Made by a program: the position numbers and the translations under genes
In this document: piece by piece, positions 6,247 to 14,831 of the stretch
Layout of the letters: every line of letters begins with the position of its first letter
Position numbering within the stretch: the stretch's first letter is position 1
The notes under the pieces: model-generated
Told to the model about the DNA's origin: nothing
What the model saw: the letters and a program-made list of their open reading frames with translations, nothing else
Databases searched by the model: none
Assembly: GCA_947624805.1 (NCBI GenBank)
Contig: CANQLW010000007.1
Span: 1 to 46,930 of the forward strand
Length of the DNA: 46,930 bases
Reading direction: 5' to 3'
Origin: an uncultured Clostridia bacterium
Lineage (GTDB): Bacteria > Bacillota > Clostridia > Christensenellales > Borkfalkiaceae

Positions 6247-7779
6247 ATGAACTTATATCGTACCGCCGCCGTCGTGACGATTTTCTCCGCGCTCGAGCAC
6301 GGGCTCGGGTTCCTCTACCGTATCATCCTCTCCCGCACGCTCGGTCCCGAGGGGCTGGGGATCTACCAGATCTCCCTGACGGTGTTTGCCGTCTTTCTGA
6401 CGGCGTGTTCCTCGGGGCTTCCCATCACCCTGTCCCGTATGATCTCAAAGCACCGCGCCCATAAGTACAAGCGGGGGGAACACGCCGCGACGACCGCCGC
6501 CGTACTCCTCACCCTTCTGTTCAGTCTGCCCGTCACCCTGCTGCTCTTTCTCATCCGTCCGCAGTTCACGTCCGTCTTTTCGGACCCGCGCTGTGCAGAT
6601 CTCTTCTATATCCTCATCTTCTCGCTCTCGTTTACTTCCGTCTATGCGGTCATCCGCGGCAGTTTTTGGGGGAATAAGCGATTCTTTGCGTACTCGCTCA
6701 TCGAACTCATCGAGGAGATCGTGATGATCCTCGTCGGCGTGCTCCTGCTCATCGTCTTCCGCACGGGCGCGGCGGACGTGAACAAGGCCGCGATCGCCGT
6801 CGTCGTCTCCTATCTTTGCTCCTTCGCGATCGCATCCGTCTATTATTTCATACGGGGCGGAAGGATCACATCTCCGCGCGGAGAAATGCTCCCCCTGCTC
6901 AGGGCGTCCCTTCCCGTCACGGCGATGCGGACGACTTCCTCGCTCATGTCCTCTTTCATCTCCGTCCTCTTCCCCATGCGGCTGATGGCGGCGGGCGCTT
7001 CCTCCGCTCATGCGATGGCGCAGTACGGCGTCGTGTACGGCATGGTGATGCCCGTGCTCATGATCCCCTCTTCCCTCATCGGCTCGATCGCCCTCGTGCT
7101 CGTGCCCGAGCTCTCCGAATGCTTCTATAAGGGAGAAAAGGAGGAAGTCTCACGGCTCGTCGAGAAGGCGCTCAACGCGACACTGCTCATCGCGGGGATG
7201 CTCGTGCCCTTCTTCATCGCCTGCGGGGAAGGGGTGGGCGTACTGCTCTATTCCAACGCCGAGAGCGGGAGGATGATCGTAAAGAGCGCCCTCATCCTCA
7301 TCCCCATGAGCGTCACGATGATCTCGACCAGCCTGCTCAACTCCCTCGGCTGTGAAAAACAGACGCTGCTCTTCTTCGTGCTCGGCTCGGGCGTGATGCT
7401 CCTCTGTGTCTGGTTCTTGCCGAAATATCTCGGGAGCGGGGCGCTGCTCGTCGGAATGGCGGGAGATTATCTCCTCTGCGCCGTCTGCTCGCTGTATTTA
7501 TTGCAGAAGAAGACGGGCAGGCTGCGCTCGGGGAGCTATACGGCAAAGCTCGCGCTCGTCCTGTTGCCCGTGGGCATCGCGGGGGGCGCACTGAAGGGCC
7601 TTTTGATGCGGTATCTGAGCTATCTGCCCGCCCTGACACTCACGGTCATCGCTCTGCTCGTGCTCGAAGTCGCCGTGCTGAGCCTCTTCCGCCTCTTTGA
7701 CTTCCGCTCGTTCGTGCTGAAATTTCTCCCCAAGCGCCCTTTCCGCTCCCGCGGCGCAAAGCGCCTGCATTCATCCTGA
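6247..7779 (+). CDS. SpoVB-like polysaccharide/lipid flippase (MVF/MOP superfamily)
   Basis: This is a multi-pass membrane protein of 510 aa with about 14 hydrophobic segments. Its start, ...GLGFLYRIILSRTLGPEGLGIYQ, is typical of SpoVB, MurJ and PST flippases. SpoVB-type proteins move lipid-linked glycans across the membrane; in Bacillus SpoVB is needed for spore cortex synthesis. I chose the ATG at 6247 because the first transmembrane helix follows at once, as in homologs; an in-frame ATG at 6199 adds 16 polar residues. Divergence from a LysM gene with a sporulation-type -10 supports a sporulation link, but a general wall-precursor flippase is also possible. The stop codon lies inside a 25-bp perfect hairpin. 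Confidence 0.85.
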   Translation: MNLYRTAAVVTIFSALEHGLGFLYRIILSRTLGPEGLGIYQISLTVFAVFLTACSSGLPITLSRMISKHRAHKYKRGEHAATTAAVLLTLLFSLPVTLLLFLIRPQFTSVFSDPRCADLFYILIFSLSFTSVYAVIRGSFWGNKRFFAYSLIELIEEIVMILVGVLLLIVFRTGAADVNKAAIAVVVSYLCSFAIASVYYFIRGGRITSPRGEMLPLLRASLPVTAMRTTSSLMSSFISVLFPMRLMAAGASSAHAMAQYGVVYGMVMPVLMIPSSLIGSIALVLVPELSECFYKGEKEEVSRLVEKALNATLLIAGMLVPFFIACGEGVGVLLYSNAESGRMIVKSALILIPMSVTMISTSLLNSLGCEKQTLLFFVLGSGVMLLCVWFLPKYLGSGALLVGMAGDYLLCAVCSLYLLQKKTGRLRSGSYTAKLALVLLPVGIAGGALKGLLMRYLSYLPALTLTVIALLVLEVAVLSLFRLFDFRSFVLKFLPKRPFRSRGAKRLHSS

Positions 7780-7825
7780 GCCGCGTGCCCGCCGATATAG
7801 TCGGCGGGCACGCGGCTCAGGATGA
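7771..7825. terminator. Perfect 25-bp inverted repeat at the flippase 3' end
   Basis: Positions 7771-7795 are the exact reverse complement of 7801-7825, with a 5-nt loop. The stem includes the stop codon at 7777-7779. The ends read TCATCCTGAG and CTCAGGATGA, the same words that end the C-type repeats. No U-tract follows, so its role as a terminator is unproven. Confidence 0.6.
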
Positions 7826-7837
7826 TACCATTATCAT

Positions 7838-7870
7838 GCGCGCCTGAGGGGTTTAACCCCTTCGGCGCGC
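7838..7870. terminator. Second hairpin between flippase and XRE gene
   Basis: GCGCGCC (7838-7844) pairs with GGCGCGC (7864-7870), and an inner GGGG/CCCC pair closes a TTTAA loop. A short T-containing tail follows. It may back up the preceding hairpin. Confidence 0.4.
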
Positions 7871-7968
7871 TTCGTTCTTATGCTACTATTCTACACCAAA
7901 GAACAACGCCAATACAAACAAAATGGCGTACTTCTTGGAATAAAATATTGTCGAAAAAGGAGTTCTTT

Positions 7969-8409
7969 ATGGGAAATTTGTCGAAGTTCACGGAACGGCT
8001 GAAAGAGGTCATGGAAGAGCGAGATCTTCGCTCTGAAAAACTTGCACGGGAGGCGGGGATCGCAGGCTCGTCGATCCGCTCATGGCTGCGCGGGGCGTCC
8101 GTCCCGTCCTTTCGGAGCGCGGTCAAACTTGCAGATTATCTGAACTGTTCCCTCGATTATCTCGTGGGAAATTCCGATGCAGACATATCGGTGACGCCGC
8201 GGGAACTTCCGCCCTTTTATCCCCGTCTCAGGCAGATCATGGAAGAGGTCGGCGTCACGCGCTTCCGCATTACGGCGGAGACACCGATCAAGGACGCTTT
8301 CTTTACGAACTGGTCGCATGGTGAGGAGCCCCTCCTCGTCACGCTGTGCACCCTTGCCTCATACCTCAATGTCTCGCTCGACTATCTGATCGGAAGGACG
8401 GACTACTGA
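7969..8409 (+). CDS. XRE-family helix-turn-helix regulator with duplicated module
   Basis: A small DNA-binding protein of 146 aa. Residues about 4-62 form a Cro/CI-type helix-turn-helix (LAREAGIAGSSIRSWLRG) ending in LDYLVGNSD. A second, weaker copy (about 84-146) repeats the layout and ends in LDYLIGRTD. The second copy has a non-standard turn (ITAETPIKDAFFTNW), so it may be a degenerate HTH used for dimerisation. The ATG at 7969 has AAGGAG 7 nt upstream; an upstream in-frame extension to 7822 has no such site. No phage or toxin partner is adjacent, so its targets are unknown. Confidence 0.85.
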   Translation: MGNLSKFTERLKEVMEERDLRSEKLAREAGIAGSSIRSWLRGASVPSFRSAVKLADYLNCSLDYLVGNSDADISVTPRELPPFYPRLRQIMEEVGVTRFRITAETPIKDAFFTNWSHGEEPLLVTLCTLASYLNVSLDYLIGRTDY

Positions 8410-8901
8410 CCTTTACAAAACCCCTGCCCCGCGCGCGTTCTTATTGCTCTAAACGCGGCACGGGGAGCGTCAGCGACGAAGTAGGCGCAGCCGAAGAATC
8501 CCCTCAAACGAGGTCCGCAAAACAGCTCCCCCCTCTCCCGCGTCATTCTGAGGCGAAGCCGAAGAATCCCGAAGAACGAAGTCCGCAAAAAAAGCTTCCC
8601 CTTGGGGGTGGAGCAATGCATTCTGCGAAAGGTCCAGTGAACCTTTCGCGCGTTGCGACATGAGCGAGCGCATTATCCCGCGCGAGCGGTGACCGAGGGC
8701 GGGGCTCTACCCGCCCGAGACAGCTGTCACGAGTTTACGAATGACTGAGGAGGGGAATGGTGGGACATAATCCCCGCCTCAGTCTCACTTCGTTCGACAG
8801 CTCCTCCCCAAGGAGGAGCTCTCAATCCTTACTCTGCCCCCTTGAAAAGGAGGCAACCACACGCGAGAGGGCGGCGTATTCCAAAATCAAGACGAACGTA
8901 T
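8410..8901. repeat. Repeat-filled intergenic tract without genes
   Basis: About 490 bp without a credible gene. It holds two copies of the GAAGAATCCC...GAAC(G)AAGTCCGCAAAA motif (near 8500 and 8565), one with GTCATTCTGAGGCGAAGC, a family of CTCCTCCCCAAGGAGGAGCT hairpins (near 8800), and CCCCTTGAAAAGGAGG. The XRE gene and the minus-strand flippase converge here. Confidence 0.65.
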
Positions 8902-10458
8902 TTACTCCCCGGCGGGCGCGGGTTCTTCCGCGGCAGAGTCCTCGGAGGGGGTGGAGTCTTCCGCGGTAGCAGAAGGCTCGGCGGCATCTGCGGGACCCTC
9001 AGCGGGGGCGGGCTGCTTGTTGCGTCTGAAGAGCCCGATGCCCTTTTTGATAAGATCGAAGAGGAAGGGATCGCGCAGGATGAGAAGCATGACAAAATAG
9101 ATCGCGGCGCCCGAGGCGATGAGCACGATCAGGCTCCACAGCGCTGTCGGCATACAGTATTTGAGTCCGAAGAGTGCGCCGCCCATGACGATCCCCGCCA
9201 CCCAATACCGCCATGAGCAGGTAAACACCGGTCGGATCGGGAACTGCTTCGTCTTCCAGATGTAGATAAATCCCGTCAGCGTGACAAAAAACTCCGCAAT
9301 AGCCGAGGCGATACACGCACCCACGGACGCCCAGAGCGGAATAAAGATAAGATTGAACACGAAATTGATGACCGCCCCGACGATGACCGTCAGCGTCAGG
9401 ATATTTTCTTTCCCGATGGGGACAAAATACTGCATCCCATTGACATTCGATAATCCGATAAAGATGGAAAGCAAACTGAGAATGGGGAGCAATATCGCAC
9501 ACTTATCATATCCCGCACCGTAGTAGACGGGCGTAAAGACATCGGCAATGGAGAGAAGGCCGAACATGATGGGGATCGCCATCATCCACACATAGCGGTA
9601 GGAATTGTAGATATAATATCGTACCCGCTCCATGTCGCCCGATTTGTAAGTGCTCGCAATGCGCGGAATCATGACGATCCCGAGCGCCGTGATAACGGTG
9701 AGAGCGAGTTTTATCACCTTCTCCGCCTGTTCATAGTACCCGTTCTCATTGTAACCGTCCGAGAACCATCCGATCATCGACTTATCGAGCACCGTGTAGA
9801 TCTGCACGGCGATGGTGGGCACAAACAGGAAGAAGATGGATCTTATGTCACGGAAGGGATTGAGGCCTCCGACCTTGACGAGATATTTCGGCATATACAG
9901 CCACAACGAGAGGCTTCCAAGCGCTCCCGATGCGGTGATAAATATCACATAGAGAATGAGATCGTCCGCTTCCCTCACAAAGATGAATGTCGCGATAATA
10001 CACGCCAAACGGAAGAGAATGTTCCGCAGAACGGTCTTGCCGAACTCCTCCATCCCCTGAAAGAACCATGAGATGTCAAAGGCAACATTCAGAATATTCA
10101 ATGAAAGAAGAAGGGTGATGATGAGGTTCTCGCGAGCAAAAAGGAAGGTATAACCGATATAGAAGCCGAGGGTCACGACGGAAGTCATGGCTCTGAGGAG
10201 AAAGATCTCCCAGAAGGCGCGGCTCCGTGCCTCTTTCTCTTCCTGTACATAGCTTATGGCGCGCTGGCCGAAGGTCGTTGTGCCAAGGATGGCAAAGATA
10301 ATGAAGTAACTCGCCATGGAATCCGCGTAACTGTACAGCCCTACCCCATCCGGGCCTAAAACACGCGATATATAGGGCGTCAGCGCAAGCGGTGACACCA
10401 ACATGACGATTTGGTAGATGAGATTATAGATGAAGTTTTTCTTGATGCTCTTTGCCAT
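8902..10458 (-). CDS. wzx: Wzx-type polysaccharide repeat-unit flippase
   Basis: A 518-aa integral membrane protein with 12-14 predicted helices, of the PST/MATE-like polysaccharide flippase family. The N-terminus (KNFIYNLIYQIVMLVSPLA, then PYISRVLGPDGVGLYSYA) is typical of Wzx/RfbX proteins, which translocate undecaprenyl-linked repeat units. It is the last gene of the polysaccharide operon, 20 bp after glf. The last 40 or so residues are a disordered tail rich in Pro, Ala, Glu and Ser, which is unusual for the family and probably cytoplasmic. It is distinct from the SpoVB-like protein at 6247. Confidence 0.9.
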   Translation of the reverse strand: MAKSIKKNFIYNLIYQIVMLVSPLALTPYISRVLGPDGVGLYSYADSMASYFIIFAILGTTTFGQRAISYVQEEKEARSRAFWEIFLLRAMTSVVTLGFYIGYTFLFARENLIITLLLSLNILNVAFDISWFFQGMEEFGKTVLRNILFRLACIIATFIFVREADDLILYVIFITASGALGSLSLWLYMPKYLVKVGGLNPFRDIRSIFFLFVPTIAVQIYTVLDKSMIGWFSDGYNENGYYEQAEKVIKLALTVITALGIVMIPRIASTYKSGDMERVRYYIYNSYRYVWMMAIPIMFGLLSIADVFTPVYYGAGYDKCAILLPILSLLSIFIGLSNVNGMQYFVPIGKENILTLTVIVGAVINFVFNLIFIPLWASVGACIASAIAEFFVTLTGFIYIWKTKQFPIRPVFTCSWRYWVAGIVMGGALFGLKYCMPTALWSLIVLIASGAAIYFVMLLILRDPFLFDLIKKGIGLFRRNKQPAPAEGPADAAEPSATAEDSTPSEDSAAEEPAPAGE

Positions 10459-10478
10459 TGATGCTTGCCGCTCTATGC

Positions 10479-11573
10479 TTACAGTATTTTAAGCGCTTCC
10501 CATGCGCTCAGGATGACATCGTCCATGTCGAAATATTTATACTGCCCGAGGCGGCCGCCGAAGAAGACGTTCTTCTCCCCGTCGGCAAGTGCACGGTACC
10601 GTCCGTAGAGGGCGGTATTTTTTTCGTCGTTGACGGGATAATAGGGCTCATCCCCGGGTCTCCATGCCGAGGAATACTCACGGGAAATGACCGTCTTCGG
10701 CTGGGTGCCGAATTCAAAGTGCTTATGTTCGATGATACGGGTATAGGGCACTTCCGCCGCCGTATAATTGACGACCGCGTTGCCCTGATAATTGGGCATA
10801 TCGAGCACTTCCGTCTCAAAACGCACGGAGCGATACTCGAGCGGTCCGTAGCACTCGCCGAAATACTTGTCGATCGGCCCCGTATAGATGATCTTGCCCG
10901 CCTGCGCCGCGAGCTCCTCCCTGTGTTCAAAGAAATCACAGCCGAGGCGCACGTCGGAGCCCTCAAGCATCTTCTCAATGATCTGCGTATAGCCGCCCTC
11001 AGGGATCCCCTGATAGCGGTCGTTGAAGTAGTTGTTGTCAAAGGTGAACCGTACGGGAAGGCGCCTGATGATGAAGGCGGGGAGCTCGGTGCACGGCCTT
11101 CCCCACTGCTTTTCGGTATATCCCTTGACGAGCTTTTCGTAGATCGTTCTCCCCACGAGATTGATCGCCTGCTCTTCGAGGTTTTTGGGATTCTCGGTAA
11201 AGCTCTCCCCCCGCTCCTCTGCAATCCTCGCCTCCGCCTCGGCGGGGGTGAAGACGTCCGGCCAGAGCTTCGTGAAGGTATTCATGTTGAAGGGCAGGTT
11301 GTAGCACTCGTCATGATACCGCGCGATGGGGCTGTTGACGTAGTTGTTGAACGCGGCGAAGCTGTTGACGTACTCCCAGACCGCCTTGTCGGAGGTATGG
11401 AAGATATGTGCCCCGTAGCGGTGCACGTTGATGCCCTCGACCTTTTCGGTATAGATATTCCCACCGATATGGCTGCGTTTTTCGACGACGAGGCACTTTT
11501 GGCCCCGCTTTGTGAGCTCGTGCGCACACACCGCCCCGAACAGCCCGCTCCCGACGATCAGATAATCATACAT
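10479..11573 (-). CDS. glf: UDP-galactopyranose mutase
   Basis: Glf is a flavoenzyme that interconverts UDP-galactopyranose and UDP-galactofuranose, the donor for galactofuranose residues in surface glycans. The 364 aa start with MYDYLIVGSGLFG, a GxGxxG FAD-binding motif, followed by an acidic strand end (VVEKR) and HIGGN. The family segments RYGAHIFHT and ...YFNDRYQGIPEGGYT are present. I chose the ATG at 11573 because AAGGAGG lies 9 nt upstream; a longer form would start within the preceding gene. Only 4 nt separate it from the preceding glycosyltransferase stop codon. That gene is a likely galactofuranosyltransferase. No galE is in the window. Confidence 0.96.
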   Translation of the reverse strand: MYDYLIVGSGLFGAVCAHELTKRGQKCLVVEKRSHIGGNIYTEKVEGINVHRYGAHIFHTSDKAVWEYVNSFAAFNNYVNSPIARYHDECYNLPFNMNTFTKLWPDVFTPAEAEARIAEERGESFTENPKNLEEQAINLVGRTIYEKLVKGYTEKQWGRPCTELPAFIIRRLPVRFTFDNNYFNDRYQGIPEGGYTQIIEKMLEGSDVRLGCDFFEHREELAAQAGKIIYTGPIDKYFGECYGPLEYRSVRFETEVLDMPNYQGNAVVNYTAAEVPYTRIIEHKHFEFGTQPKTVISREYSSAWRPGDEPYYPVNDEKNTALYGRYRALADGEKNVFFGGRLGQYKYFDMDDVILSAWEALKIL

Positions 11574-11577
11574 TTTG

Positions 11578-12651
11578 TCATTCCTCCTTATCATAAACCC
11601 TACTCAGGGCAAGTTTTGTGTAATGGCCGACGCGCAGCCGCTCTCCGACCTTTTCTGCATTTGCACACAGCTCAGCGTACCTTTCCTCACTGAGCGATGT
11701 CTTTTGAGGGATCTCGGAGAGGGAATCCACGACGATTCCGCAATCATGCGAAAGTACAAAATCCGCCAAAGCGGCCTGTCTCCAGATGATGATCGGCAAC
11801 CCGCAGGCGAGATAGAGGGAGGCCTTGTACGGGTCATTGAAGCGAAGGTATTCGCCCATCGCGCCGACACAGCTGTCTGCGGAATCCCCGTCCCACACGA
11901 GGCCGAAAGATCCCTCCAGCACAGACGGGAGGACTTCCGAGGGGAAAGCTCCTTTGTAATTCACATTTTCCGCTTCCGCCGTATAATAGGGACCATACAG
12001 ATTCCATTCCGCTTCGCCCGGCAGAGAATAGAGATAACCCGCTTTTTCGCGGCTGAGGTTCCCCGCAACGATGATGGGAAGCGCAACGCCGCGCTTTGCA
12101 AGGGTTTTGCCATCGGATAAATAGTCAAAAATACCCAAAGTTATCTTGTTCGCCTTGATGTTCGGAAGCCTCTCCGCCATTTTATCGTTGTGCAAAATGA
12201 CCGAATCGGCATATCGGAAGGCCTTCTTTTCGATATGCATATGAAGTTTCACCTTCGGATTCATTTTTTTCATGCGCAACCAATCAAGGTCATGGACGAA
12301 AAAAATAATCCGAACCCCTCTCTTTTTCAACATTTTATAAAGTTTATTCTGAAAAGGATTAAAACCTGGCTGCGGATGCTGGATCAGGATGCTGTCACCC
12401 GATTTCAAAGGTGCGAGAACGCTCTCCCATTCCCGCAAATTCATACGATAACTGCGCAACCGATTGAGAATGCCATGTACACCGATCGGAAAGCCGCAAC
12501 AGACATACCCGTCCATGACTTCTTCGCAAATGGTGTCGACATCCACCCGCGGCTTAAAGGACGCCGTCATCTTATGCGCCTGCGGCACTGTTTCGCTTAT
12601 CCGCGTCTCTGTTTCTTTCAAATAATAGTTCATAGGTTGTTTTTTATCCAT
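11578..12651 (-). CDS. Gtf3/WbbI-like glycosyltransferase, probable galactofuranosyltransferase
   Basis: The 357-aa protein resembles the Gtf3 / WbbI group of two-domain (GT-B) transferases. Visible features are SILIQHPQPGFNPF, RIIFFVHDLDWLR, a C-terminal donor site with EGSFGLVWDGDS, and LRFNDPYKASLYLACGLPIIIW. In that group the same Asn-His/Asn-Asp-Pro-Lys layout is common, and several members transfer galactofuranose. The adjacent glf gene (4 nt away) makes a galactofuranose donor likely. The ATG at 12651 is preceded by a G-rich stretch; an ATG six codons in is an alternative. An 84-bp gap separates it from rfbB. Confidence 0.8.
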   Translation of the reverse strand: MDKKQPMNYYLKETETRISETVPQAHKMTASFKPRVDVDTICEEVMDGYVCCGFPIGVHGILNRLRSYRMNLREWESVLAPLKSGDSILIQHPQPGFNPFQNKLYKMLKKRGVRIIFFVHDLDWLRMKKMNPKVKLHMHIEKKAFRYADSVILHNDKMAERLPNIKANKITLGIFDYLSDGKTLAKRGVALPIIVAGNLSREKAGYLYSLPGEAEWNLYGPYYTAEAENVNYKGAFPSEVLPSVLEGSFGLVWDGDSADSCVGAMGEYLRFNDPYKASLYLACGLPIIIWRQAALADFVLSHDCGIVVDSLSEIPQKTSLSEERYAELCANAEKVGERLRVGHYTKLALSRVYDKEE

Positions 12652-12735
12652 TCTTTCCCCCGCCCGAGGCAGCCCTGCGCCCGAGCCTTGGTCTTAAGAT
12701 CCTTGTCACCCTTCCGTATCGGGATGACGGAACAC

Positions 12736-13755
12736 TTATCTCTTGTAATTTGCTTCCATGAATCTGAGATACTCCCCCGAGAGGATGTGGGAGATCCAGT
12801 CCTGATGGGCGAGATTCCACGCGATCGTGGGGCCGATGCCCGTCTCGAAGGTGTACTTGGGCGTCCAGCCGAGCTCGGTCATGAGCTTCGCGGGATCCAT
12901 CGCATAGCGCAGATCATGCCCCGCGCGGTCGGTCACAAAGGTGATGAGGCTCTCGGGCTTTCCCAGTTCTTTGAGAATGCGTCTGACGACCTCGAGGTTG
13001 GTGCGTTCGTTGTGCCCGCCGATGTTGTACACCTCGCCGTCTCTCCCCTTCCGCACGATGAGATCGATCGCCGTGCAATGGTCATAGACGTGCAGCCAGT
13101 CTCTCACGTTCGCCCCCGCGCCGTAGACGGGGATCTCTTCGTCCGCGAGCGCCTTTTTGATGACAAGGGGGATGAGTTTTTCGGGGAAATGATAGGGGCC
13201 GTAGTTATTCGAGCAACGGCTGATCGTAACGGGGAGCCCGAAGGTACGGTGATAGGCGAGGACGAGGAGGTCCGCCGCCGCCTTGGAGGCGCTGTACGGG
13301 CTCGACGTGCGGATGGGCGTCGTCTCCGTAAAGAAGAGATCTGGCCTGTCGAGCGGCAGATCACCGTAAACCTCGTCGGTGGAGACCTGATGATAGCGCC
13401 TGATGCCGTATTTGCGGCAGGCGTCCATGAGCGTCTGCGTGCCGAGGACGTTCGTCTCGAGGAAGATACGGGGGTTCTCGATGCTCCTGTCCACATGACT
13501 CTCGGCGGCGAAATTCACGACATAGTCGAATTTTTCCTCTTCAAAGAGGGAGAAGACCGCCGCGCTGTCACAGATGTTGGCGTGCACAAAGCGGAAATTC
13601 GGCCTGTCCATGACGGGCTGAAGGGTCTCGAGGTTGCCCGCATAGGTCAGGGCGTCGATGCAGACGAATCTGTCCGCGGGATAGGTATTTACCATATAGT
13701 GGCAGAAATTTCCGCCGATGAACCCGGCGCCGCCTGTGATGAGAAAGTTTGCCAT
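12736..13755 (-). CDS. rfbB: dTDP-glucose 4,6-dehydratase
   Basis: RfbB (RmlB) converts dTDP-glucose to dTDP-4-keto-6-deoxyglucose, the second step of the dTDP-rhamnose pathway. The 339-aa extended SDR has GGAGFIGG (8-15) for NAD binding, the catalytic Thr126-Asp127-Glu128 triad, and Tyr154-xxx-Lys158 in YSASK. It also has the family segment RCSNNYGPYHFPEKLIP. The start has TAGGAG 5 nt upstream. It works with rfbA (17820) and rfbC (16327), which in this operon are separated from it by an SDR, an acyltransferase and a glycosyltransferase. Confidence 0.97.
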   Translation of the reverse strand: MANFLITGGAGFIGGNFCHYMVNTYPADRFVCIDALTYAGNLETLQPVMDRPNFRFVHANICDSAAVFSLFEEEKFDYVVNFAAESHVDRSIENPRIFLETNVLGTQTLMDACRKYGIRRYHQVSTDEVYGDLPLDRPDLFFTETTPIRTSSPYSASKAAADLLVLAYHRTFGLPVTISRCSNNYGPYHFPEKLIPLVIKKALADEEIPVYGAGANVRDWLHVYDHCTAIDLIVRKGRDGEVYNIGGHNERTNLEVVRRILKELGKPESLITFVTDRAGHDLRYAMDPAKLMTELGWTPKYTFETGIGPTIAWNLAHQDWISHILSGEYLRFMEANYKR

Positions 13756-13762
13756 ATGACTC

Positions 13763-14803
13763 CTACCGATACAGGATTTTGAGAATTTTTTGTTTGAGCA
13801 GAAAGAGACGTCGGGCGCTCTTGATCCTCCCCTTCTTGAGCCGTGAGAGCATCATGCGCTGCGGCTTTGAAAGACGGCACTCATCGAGCGCGGCGAGCGC
13901 CTCGGCAAACGGTTCGCTTCTGAGGATCCCGAGCGCCAGCTGCTGCTTTTCGCGGCGGCTCATTTTGTTTTGCGGATGATAGACCGCGATGGAGAGCGTA
14001 TATTCGAGATAATAGCAAAAAATCGCGGTGGGATAGAGATCGGTCTCGGGCAAGGAGAGCCCCGCTGCCGTATAGATCTCCTTCATCTTTGCATAGGTTC
14101 TCGCAAATTTGTCCTGCACGTGCGGATCGTACCTGTGCCCGACCGAAAGCGCGTTGATCCGATAGGAATACCACGGAAGGGCGATACAACAAATTTTTGC
14201 GATCCTCTGCCCGAGCACAAAATTGAACAGACCGTCTTCGGCGAAGCAAACGTCCGTCTCAAAGCGCACGTCCGATAAGACGTCTTTCCGATAGATCTTT
14301 GCCCATACCACCCCGCCGTTCAGATGCCACGAACGGTCGGCGCGCTCCGAATGCTTCAGTTCCGCAAAGGACGAGATGTGAAAGGCTTCGCGCGTGGCCT
14401 TCCCCCGCTCCCGAAGTTTGCCCTTCCCGTCCACCGTTTGATAGGTGAAGCAGAAAACCTCCGTCTCGGGGTCTTGTTTTACGAATTCGGCCGCCTCTTG
14501 AAAGAGCGCTCGGTCAATCAGGTCGTCCGCATCGGCAAAGACGATATAATCGCCTTGGGCGGCTTCGATCCCCGCGTTCCTCGCGGCGGAGACGCCTTGA
14601 TTTTCCTGCCGCAAAAGGCGGACCCCGCGGCGGTCCCGCTGGGCGGAGAGATATTCGAGCACTGCGCGGTCGGTGGATCCGTCGTCGATCAGGATCACTT
14701 CGCCCGCCCCGCAGATGCCTTCGAGGCATTCTCTCAGAAGCTCCGCGGGGGTGTTATAGACGGGGATGATAAAACTGAATGTTATCTCTGAGGGCTCTTG
14801 CAT
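13763..14803 (-). CDS. Family 2 glycosyltransferase
   Basis: A 346-aa GT-A fold transferase. The N-terminal catalytic domain carries FSFIIPVYNTPAELL, VILIDDGSTD (nucleotide binding), GVSAARNAGIEAAQGDYIVF and the metal-binding DADD. A later CFAEDGLFNF holds the ED acceptor-site motif. There is no membrane anchor; the C-terminus is basic and could associate with the membrane surface. It lies 7 bp upstream of rfbB. The sugar transferred cannot be read from sequence. Confidence 0.92.
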   Translation of the reverse strand: MQEPSEITFSFIIPVYNTPAELLRECLEGICGAGEVILIDDGSTDRAVLEYLSAQRDRRGVRLLRQENQGVSAARNAGIEAAQGDYIVFADADDLIDRALFQEAAEFVKQDPETEVFCFTYQTVDGKGKLRERGKATREAFHISSFAELKHSERADRSWHLNGGVVWAKIYRKDVLSDVRFETDVCFAEDGLFNFVLGQRIAKICCIALPWYSYRINALSVGHRYDPHVQDKFARTYAKMKEIYTAAGLSLPETDLYPTAIFCYYLEYTLSIAVYHPQNKMSRREKQQLALGILRSEPFAEALAALDECRLSKPQRMMLSRLKKGRIKSARRLFLLKQKILKILYR

Positions 14804-14831
14804 GGTATTCTCCGTTCATATGCGACACGGT

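Noticed and set aside
10452..13782. Long plus-strand ORFs opposite glf, the WbbI-like gene and rfbB
   Set aside because: The minus-strand genes have family motifs and ribosome binding sites; the plus-strand frames have neither.
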